From Tubiluchus corallicola (taxonomy: Eukaryota; Priapulida; Priapulimorpha; Priapulimorphida; Tubiluchidae): 64,000 nt of DNA. Below are positions 1 through 8,368 of this stretch, piece by piece (the first letter of the stretch is position 1; each line of letters opens with the position of its first letter). The DNA lies in contig JAQGDQ010000914.1 of assembly GCA_030141605.1 (NCBI GenBank), forward strand, positions 16,889 through 80,888, in the 5' to 3' direction. The notes under the pieces were generated by a model. That model made no database searches and was not told the origin of the DNA. It saw only the letters and a list, made by a program, of their open reading frames with translations. A program made the translations under genes and the position numbers.

Positions 1-124
1 CACTAGTGCTACACTAAGCCGTCTTGCTTACAACTGCGTGCTCTAGGTCTACGAAAGGCCCACAAATATTCAACTGAATTCTGTGTTGGTCTATTTGTCT
101 TTAAGACCTACTAAGACGAGCATC

Positions 125-1803
125 ATGGTTTACCGAGAAGTAAAAGCAGTCATCCTCATTTCTTTATTAGCTTCAGTATTATATGGTAAGTAATGGACGA
201 GTAATGGTTATGTTAAGAAGAATGGACGAATGAACGTCAGTTTTAATACAATTCTAGGACACTTAGTACCAGTCATTTGGGCACCAGACAGGTGGGCACC
301 AGATGTCTTGCAATATCTAAATGTACCAACTACAACCACCACAGAATAGCCCATTCAACCAGGTCGATTTATGGCAGATTAATATTTTCTCAAAATTCGG
401 AGTACGTTTTTTTACAAAAAACGGCCATTTTGGCAGTTTTGTATAATATATCTAACGTTAAACAACAATTACTGATAATTATGATGTTGCTTATTATCAA
501 GTACTTATAGTCCTTGATATAGTCCTTATGAAGAAAACTCTAATTAAAATGTTAGTATGTTAAAATAACCTAAAGCATAATGACAAAATAACATCTTTCA
601 TTCTAGCAGAATATTATTTTTGTCATTGGCTAGTTTTTAAAGGTTAAACTTAAAGAATTAATTTTTTGATTATATTTAGACTTACATCTCAGATTTTTCC
701 TTTTCACTTAAATTAAAAAATATCCGGGCACAGGTGATAAAATGGCTGCCTCTATATTTAAAACAGTTAAAAGGTCGTTTTTTGCAAGTTTGTTTAACTG
801 ATCAAACGAAAGCAAAGCTATTTCACCTTAGTAGAATTTCCTTCATTTAAAGCTACTGAACTGATTTATCTGGGGTTTTTTTGCTCTGTACCACATTAAG
901 GTAAATCAAACGCAACTGTCAGCTTGGCTGACAGATCATCTGATTGCAGTGATGTATATTACCTATAATTATTCTGTTATCTTCAACTTAAAACTGTCTT
1001 TCCACTACAAAGTCAAGCTCATCCAAAATGGCCTGTCACTTGCGTCTTCTTCGAGGGCTTTCTTTTAGTTTTTAAGATTCTGCTTTATTTACCTCCGGTT
1101 TTTATGTATTTTTGTTTATCGCACACGTACAGGGCTAGGGTCACGAAATTCACAGGGCACACTCGGGAGGTAGGAGAATTTATGCTTATTCTCTCCGGGT
1201 CAAAAGTCATAGAGTGGAAGGAGCTTTTTTCATTAGGCTGGATCTCCGTCTTACAGATTTTGAGCTAAGGCCGCAATTTTGGGTGTCTAGGTGGCGTTGC
1301 GATCTTGTGTATGGCCGAATACAGGCCATTTGCGTATGGGAAAGTTTATTCTAGGGGAGAAAAACCAAAAGTGGGGACACCAAGGCTCCCAGTGCCAGAT
1401 AAGCGGTTTGTAGTACATCTGGTGAAAAGCCTTGGTGAGGCGATTGGTTGACCCCTGATCCCGCTAGTGGGTAAAAACGAAAATAAAGACAAAAGATTCC
1501 AGTGCCAAGCAAAAAGTAGGTTGTGGTGTATGAAATGAAAGACATCAATGAGACAAACTGAATGGCACTAGCTAAGTCTATGTTGGTTGGCCCCTTACCC
1601 CCAATAGGAGCAAAAACTGAAATTGGAGTCAGGGGTAATTAATTCATGTTTCTCTTAATCCTGATATCATTGTCCACAAACTCTTCCTTTATACTTAAGT
1701 GGAATGATGCAAGCTGAACAATTTAGCTACATCTTGTGTAACATGTAGGATTACACGAGTGATCCACCTTTCTGCATGTGTCACTTGGAAGATTATATGA
1801 TAT

Positions 1804-1853
<50 letters not shown>

Positions 1854-1862
1854 GTGTGTGTG

Positions 1863-1894
<32 letters not shown>

Positions 1895-4800
1895 TGTGTG
1901 TTTATCTCCTGTTTTTGAGGTCCACACGTTGTAAGAAAAACCTCATGTTGACTTCTTCGGGAGAGTCCCTGAAATTCGGTGACAATTAAGAGTTTGAAAG
2001 TTTTATGTTCCTGTTCTCGATAAAGCCTATAGTTACCTACTTGGGATATTACTTAAGCTGGAATTATATCATCCGTAGTGCCAGTTAAGCTAGTAGTGCT
2101 AGCAAAAATACTACTAGCACTAATGCTGTAGCCCTAGTAAAATGAAAACAAGAAGAACGGCCCGTTTAACTCAATTTGCCTAGGATGTAATTTAGGAGCT
2201 GAAAGGAGCTGTAATGTACTGTTTCTTTTGATAAGCATAGAATTATTCAGGAGTTATGACAACAACTTCCGGCTATTGTGACGTTCAGGTGGTAGTCCTA
2301 CCCGACGTTTCTTTGATCTTTGTAATTCCACTACTATGTCACCACTCTCCACGCAAAAAAGCTCCAGAATTTTGTGCCAAACGATGAGGCGGACCTTATC
2401 ATGCTTATCTCGTGCTGAGGACAGACTCACTAGTTTGCTTCATATACTGTCACGTCTGGAGCATCAGGATTAGCTTGTTATACTGGAGGAAGGTCAGCGT
2501 GCTTCTGAGACGACTGCAGAAGAAATAAAGCTATTAAGAAGTGGCCAAATTTCAATAGATTTGAGAATGTCTTTACGGATTTCATTTCATTAACTCTGCC
2601 AACAAGAATACTCTAAGTACACCAGTTGTAAAGGAAAAGTTTGTAGAAATACGTTACTTACTTTATGACGGCAATACGATGTAAACGTATCACTCCGCTT
2701 TCCTCTGGACTACACCAGCGAGGAAGAGAGGGGTTCCTGTTGTCTGGGAAACTCAGGATCTCCATACACCTTGCCCAGGCGTGCACCCTGGAGACGTTCA
2801 AGAATCGCACTACTCATCCACAGTCGACGCTGCAGCTCCATCAATGCGATCAATCACTGACTCTCTTGGCGGACACTCCATTGTCTTCCGAGCCAGAAGG
2901 AAGCCAACCAAACTAACGATATTTTGTACTTTGATTCTGACTCGGATTCATTTTTATTTTTTCAGCACAGTAATTCTTAATTATAATAAAGAATCTACAT
3001 GATTTTCTGCCAAACTCATTAAATGTCAAACTTAATACAGAGAAGTTACTACACTACACAGGCTACGAAGACTGCTCTTTATCAATTCACATTCTGCTCA
3101 TTGATACTGCTCAACTGTAACAGAATTTCGTGGATGTCATTTTTCAAAAGGTGCATCCTTCAAATTTTGCCATTTTTTAAAATTATAATTACTTTATAAA
3201 GTTTACACATAACCTTTACATTCTGTCAGTAGATGGCACCACTGCATGCTTCTACATGTTTCTAGCACCACAACACAGCGACTCTTCTAACCTCCAATCT
3301 ACATAATTTAAATTAGCTAAGTTAAAAAAACAAGCTAAAAACATAAAATTGAATACAATTAAGAAACTACCTTACAAGTGCTGTTACATTTGCAAGGTAG
3401 AAAACCGAAGGCTTTAACTTGACTGTTGTGGAGATCGCTGGCATCTATGAGAATTAAATAGAATATTTATGAATGTTCCGTTAGAATAATCGTCTTACCT
3501 TGTAGAATGTTCTGGAAGAAAACGTCTAGAATGTTCCCTGGCACCCTATATAACGTGAAGCAGGCCGCTGAGAGAGAGACACGGACGCCACTTACACATT
3601 CTCTTGTATACTTACATTTTCAGATACACTCAAACATTTTCCAGATTTTCACGTTTAGTGTAATCATTTCGTTCGCGTTCCTTCATACTTTTGTGTTGTA
3701 GAATTCTCGCTTAATAAACTAGTTTAGTTTGACGAAGTGTTTTCTGCTTTTCTCTACGAGCCTTCCGAGAGAAACAAAACACAACATTAACACAGCCTCG
3801 TTTTATTGCAGGTTACCTATCACTACTATCATCGTCATCATCATCGTTCTTGTTATCCTCGCCGTTGCCGTCATTGTCACCATCTTCCAGATGTCCTGCT
3901 GGGTTTTTCCGCTTGAAAGGGATGCGAAACTGTTCAAAATGGCTGAACTGTGAGGACTTAAAGAAAGTCGAAATGAAGGAGAAACATTTTGTCAACGGAG
4001 GCTCTAAAATGGTATTTGTTAATTAACAACTTTTTACAAAACAAAAGGAGGTCTTGTTCTTTTCAACATCACTAGTGTCATCTTGCTCAATAGTTAACAG
4101 CTAATTACGTGGAATTCAAAGCAGACTGTGAAAGTTTTCTTAAACAGGTCTGACACTTAATTGTGAATTAGAAGAATCGAGCAACTTCTTGAAATGACTT
4201 AGGAGACATAATTAATAACGTATTCTGATGTTTCTGAACCATGCTTCTATACTTCCCGTTAAACTTCTAGACTTTTTACAAAAACATGTCGTGAAAAGCA
4301 GGAACAGCAGCAACAACAACAGCAGTAGTAGCAACAGCAGCAGTAGCAGCAGTAGCAACAACAAAAACAACAGTAGCAGCAGCAGCAGTAGCAGCAGCAG
4401 CAGTAGCAGCGACAGCAACAGCAGCAGCAACATCAGTAGCAGCAACAGCAGCAGCAGCAGCGGAAATAGCAGCAACAACAACAGCAGTGGCAACAGAGCG
4501 GCATCAGTAGCAGCAACAGCAGCAGTAGCAGCAGCAGCAGTAGTAGTAGCAGCAGCAGCAACAACAACAAAAACAGCAGTAGCAGCAGCAGCAGCAGCAA
4601 CATCAGTAGCAGCAGCAACAACAACAGCAGTAGCAACAGAGCAGCATCAGTAGCAGCAACAGCAGCAGTAGCAGCAGCAGCAGTAGTAGTAGTAGTAGCA
4701 GCAGCAGCAGTAGCAGCGACAGCAACAGCAACAGCAGCAGCATCATCAGTAGCAGCAGCAGCAGCGGAAGTAGCAGCAGCAACAACAACAGCAGTAGCAG

Positions 4801-5657
4801 CAACAGCAGCAGCAACAATAACAACAGCAGCAGCAGCGCTTATGATGATCACGTTCGCGTTTCTCTCTCATATGTAAGTTTTCTTTTTGCAGCTTGACCT
4901 TGTAACGTGGAACAACCGGACAATCGTCATGGCCAAAATGAAAAGGAAACGCAAAGTGGACGGTAACTTGGCGGGAATGTTAGAAAACTACATCAAATTC
5001 CAAACCAAAACCAACGTTGTTCAACTCATTGGTTACTGCAACAAAACTTTAACAATTTGCACGGAATACCATAAACTAGGCAACGCAAAGACCGTTCATC
5101 AAGTTCTAGAACAATCGTCAGTTCATGATACAGCGAGACGTCGTCTAAAGTTGTGTATAGACTATGCAAGAGTCGCTGATTTCTTAGACAAACAAAACCT
5201 TTATCAGTGCGACGCACACAGATTGAAGAAACTGTTGTCACAGTACCTCCTCACGGATGACCACCAGCTAGTTCTCAATGACCTTGAAGATATTAAACCT
5301 CGGGAAGCCAGCTGCACGTATATGAATCTTACCCTACGTTCAGATCTGAACTTCGAAGCACCAGAATCGAGATTGTGGAACGACACTGAATGCACCACAG
5401 TTACATGTGCCAAGAAGCAGCGAGCCATCAAACACGCAAATGAAGTGTTTAGAATACCGGATGTTTGCTTGTCATTCTTCTTCGGGATTAAGGATAATTG
5501 GGACCAGAATAAAAGGGAAAGATTTGCTTTTGCTGTTGATACCCTAGCGCCCGTGCATCAGGCTTGTAAAGATGCGGATCCAAATAAGAGACCGTCAATA
5601 AACTCTGTTGTGAAATTTTATCGAAACGTTCTGGCAAAAAATTCGAAATTTAAATAG
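125..5657 (+). CDS. POMK: Protein O-mannose kinase (POMK/SgK196), 3 exons, 341 aa
   Basis: Exons 125-185, 3812-4011 and 4893-5657 join in frame (phases 1 and 0) through GT-AG introns. Known role of the family: an ER-lumen kinase that phosphorylates the O-mannosyl trisaccharide on alpha-dystroglycan. Residues about 6-25 form a hydrophobic signal anchor (KAVILISLLASVLYGYLSLL), as expected for a type II membrane protein. A serine-rich stem follows, then the CPAGFFRLKGMRNCSKWLNC segment that matches the conserved CP-G-F-MKNC-WL-C start of vertebrate POMK. Exon 3 carries the kinase core: VVQLIGYC, TEYHKLG, the catalytic-loop-like QCDAHRLKKLLSQYLLT, the NDLEDI metal-site region, FEAPE, and a C-terminal HQACKDADPNKRPS motif. 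Length is close to the human protein (about 350 aa). The start is the ATG at 125, in an exon ending in a perfect GTAAGT donor. Oddities: an LTR-like insertion ends 25 bp before exon 2, and intron 2 is largely a trinucleotide repeat. Confidence 0.9.
1808..1902. repeat. TG microsatellite
   Basis: A run of TG dinucleotides with a short GCGTGCGT variant section, preceded by TATATA. It sits in POMK intron 1. The remainder of intron 1 (186-3423) holds AT-rich unique sequence in which I see no gene. Confidence 0.95.
3424..3786 (+). mobile_element. Solo-LTR-like element in POMK intron 1
   Basis: The element starts TGTTGTGGAGATCGC and ends GAAACAAAACACAACA, giving TG...CA ends with a short inverted TGTTGTG/CACAACA. 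It contains an internal TTAATAAAC polyadenylation-like signal. Flanks TTGAC (3419-3423) and TTAAC (3787-3791) look like a 5-bp target duplication with one mismatch. A shorter relative lies in reverse orientation at 20090-20310. Confidence 0.7.
4298..4838. repeat. Imperfect AGC/AAC/AGT trinucleotide repeat
   Basis: About 540 bp of almost uninterrupted trinucleotides, mostly CAG/AGC with CAA, AGT, GAC and GGA variants. It lies in POMK intron 2 and ends about 55 bp before the exon 3 acceptor. Long open frames on both strands (poly-Ser/Asn/Ala on plus, poly-Leu/Ala on minus) come from the repeat, not from a gene. Confidence 0.95.
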
Positions 5658-5741
5658 TTTTTTAGGTTAGGTTTTGATCGTTTTGTACCAAACTTACTTG
5701 TACCAAACTTTCCTACATTCCCCACTGGGCTCGATCCGAAA

Positions 5742-5747
5742 AATAAA
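5742..5747 (+). promoter_or_regulatory. Candidate polyadenylation signal of POMK
   Basis: AATAAA about 85 bp after the POMK stop codon. It lies in a short block (about 5715-5800) that has a diverged copy near 48820-48890, sharing CGAAAAATAAAC and TCGAGACCTTTC, so the signal may come from a repeat. Confidence 0.5.
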
Positions 5748-5800
5748 CCATCAATTAACCATCATTAGACGAATTTAGTTCGAGACCTTTCGTTTGCTAC

Positions 5801-5892
5801 ACACACACACACACATATATATATATATGTATATATATGTTATATGTATTATATATATATATATATATTATAATATATATAATATAATAAGC
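5801..5892. repeat. CA/TA dinucleotide repeat
   Basis: (AC)n passing into imperfect (TA)n. The following stretch 5893-6400 is AT-rich and shows no gene or element that I can define. Confidence 0.9.
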
Positions 5893-6402
5893 CCATACCA
5901 CCGAATAGTATCATACAACATGTAATAATCTTGAATATCGCGCAGCAGTTTCAAAATTATCAGACAATGATTTCAAACATTCATATATTCGTTGTATTAT
6001 TAATTTTATATTGTATTTAATATTATACATATATGTGTGCGTACTTGTGGGTTTATATAATATATAGTGAGTTTTATTATTTAACGTACCTTTGGTATAT
6101 TGGTGAACTCTTGCTCTGCAAATGAAGAGTTCTGTTTTATTTTGAAAATAAACGAAATTTCATAAATGAATTCCACAACTGTGCAAAGTACTGATGACAG
6201 TCATGAGGGCAGAAGAACCCGCTATCACAAACAGAATTATATAGTACATACTTGATATTCGGATCACATTCCTTATTAGGTTGTTTCGTTTTGATCAGTT
6301 TTTCTAATCCTTATCACTTTTTGTCCCAAGAAATCAAAGCTAAAGAAAGTTTTTAAACGATAGTCATGACACAAGTTTTTTGTAAGCTGCTGTGATAGTA
6401 GG

Positions 6403-6844
6403 CAGGGGCGGATACAGGTTTCAGAACAACGGTGGGCCCAACAGAAAAGCAGTTAGGGGGTCTGGGGAAACAACGTAAGCTCCCCAGCGAGGTCCATCCG
6501 GACAACAATACATTTTGCTGCATTTCAGACCATTTTCTGCCTTCCAGAAGCCATTTCCTCAAGGAAGCTCACTTGTTTGTAGCATGTGTCACCTCACTTT
6601 TGACTCAAAAATCAAAAATGCATACACCAATATTTTGATATACACTATACAGCATACATGACGTACGTTACTTTCATCTGTTTTCTTGTGATACATGTTT
6701 TTTACAGATATAAGGCACCTTTAGGATCTAGCAAATTGTTCTAATGCTTATAACCCAGAAAAAATATTAATTTGGTGTTTTGTAACAGTTACTGTGAAAG
6801 GGAGGGCCCAGGCGCCTTGGGCTCACCCCTAAATCCGCCACTTG
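6403..6844. mobile_element. hAT-like MITE with GGCGGAT termini
   Basis: Ends CAGGGGCGGATACAG and, reversed, CAAGTGGCGGATTTAG form imperfect terminal inverted repeats typical of small nonautonomous hAT elements. It is about 440 bp with no transposase. I could not see a clean 8-bp target duplication. A related single end (CAGCGGCGGATTATGA) is at about 50183. Confidence 0.6.
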
Positions 6845-7079
6845 GTACTTGCAGTAGGTACTTGTCTAAATGACACTCAGAAATACGAATGGCGATAATA
6901 CGAGTTATTAAAATAAGTGAATTCTATTCAAAATTAAAACGATTCTATGCTATTTCTCTTGGTTTTATCAGTTTTTTACATTTTTCGGTTTGTTTCCTAC
7001 AGGGGAAGAGTCTTTCCTTGATGCCCTATATCATTTAATAAATAACTCACCATGTTACTAATAGTTAAAACGCAATTTT

Positions 7080-7570
7080 AAAGTTTGTCCCAAAAAACTT
7101 TCATACAAAAGTTATAACATTACGCTTACCTGCTTGAAAGACTTATGTACTAGAAAACAATTTGTTTATTAATTTAAAATGTTCTCGCCAACTGCGAAAA
7201 CGTCACTGACTCACCTTTCCAGTGTGCCCTAAAAACGTCACTGGCTCATCAGAAAAACGTATTGTTACTGTTACTGACGATATATAAAGTAATTTATAGT
7301 TTTGGTTATTTAGTGAAGAGTGCACCAGGAATGCTCTGATTATTTTCTCAAAGTTTATGGCAAATTTGTTTCAAATGTTATTTCTACCAGACACCGTTAA
7401 AATGGCTGCACCTAACGGACATCATAGGAGTTTACGTTTGCCAGCTTTATACAGCGTTATTGCTAGTACAAATTCTCTGCGCAAGATGGCAGCATGTAGG
7501 TGACACAAAATTTCAGCTTTTTAGCTTTAGGTAACTAAAGGGTTTTCTTGTGTTTTAAATTTCAAATTGC
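7080..7570 (+). repeat. Interspersed repeat family A, copy 1
   Basis: Shares long diverged similarity with 18110-18590 in the same order: an ACTAGAAAA block, TTTAAAATGTT, ATGCTC(T/A)GATTATTTT, AAAATGGCTGC(A/G)CCTAACGG and the final AAGGGTTTTCTTGTG. A reversed partial copy is at 37350-37600. No coding potential was seen. The flank to about 8250 is AT-rich and otherwise featureless. Confidence 0.7.
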
Positions 7571-8252
7571 TTCCGTGAGGAAAGCATAACTAAGAACTGT
7601 ACACTAGATTCAATTAATGTTGTCGTGTATGTGCATGTATGTATAGTGTAACCCCTTTGCACTGTGCGTGTTATTATTAAAACATTACAACATCTTTAGT
7701 AACCACATTGATTCATTTAGGCCTATTTCTAGTTTACAAGTTTACAATTTCAGTACACAAAGAAGTGAAAATCGATTATATACTCTATAACAGCAGAAGT
7801 GCTAAATTGATACGATACTAAAATATAGTCAAAAATGTCGTTTACATCATTACATTACAAGCTCACAATTCTGTATAATTATTACAAAAAAAACGTATGG
7901 TTTTAGGGGAAATTCAGAGTGGAATGTTCTTAATATATATGTACGTATTTACGATATTCACAATGTAAAAAAATACAATAATCATAGCAGCAAATAAATA
8001 GTTATGAGATCAAATACTTACAACACTGCATACTTCCAAATTGACTTAATGAATTTTATAATAAGCAGTTCAGAAAAGAAAAATCTGTGGACGAAGTTCC
8101 AGATTGCCAGTAGAGAGGCAGCTACATACACACTTTGCTATAACTACTGCAGAAACGATTAAACAAGTCACTTGACCGCCTCCGCCCTCTAGCTCTGGCT
8201 GCTTGTGCAGGTCCTCTGCCTAGTGTCAAGATACAGTGTGGGCACATCCCGC

Positions 8253-8368
8253 AAGCCTACAGCACCTGGTATTCCTAGGCGGTCACCAATCCAAGTACTA
8301 ACCACTTCAGTGCTTAACTTCGGTGATCAGACGAAAACTGATGTTTTCAACGTGATATGGCCGTAGTC
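8253..8368 (-). rRNA. 5S rRNA-like sequence (gene, pseudogene or head of a 5S-derived SINE)
   Basis: On the minus strand the sequence runs from CTACGGCCATATCACG through CACCGAAGTTAAGCACT and TTAGTACTTGGATTGGTGAC to ACCAGGTGCTGTAGGC. These are the 5' stem, box A, box C and 3' stem of animal 5S rRNA in the right order, at about 116 nt. The two ends can pair (CTAC.GC with GCTGTAG), as in 5S helix I. There is no T-run straight after the 3' end, so a functional Pol III terminator is not obvious. A retro-copied pseudogene or a SINE3-type head is therefore as likely as a working gene. Its first bases overlap the stop codon of the tandem-STING gene on the same strand. Confidence 0.75.

Noticed and set aside
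2665-3002. Two overlapping 73-83 codon frames in POMK intron 1
   Set aside because: They show no motif, no splice-supported continuation and lie within an intron; they are probably chance frames in a decayed repeat.
4212-4852. Poly-Leu, poly-Ala and poly-Ser/Asn frames at the AGC repeat
   Set aside because: They are pure trinucleotide repeat translations within POMK intron 2.
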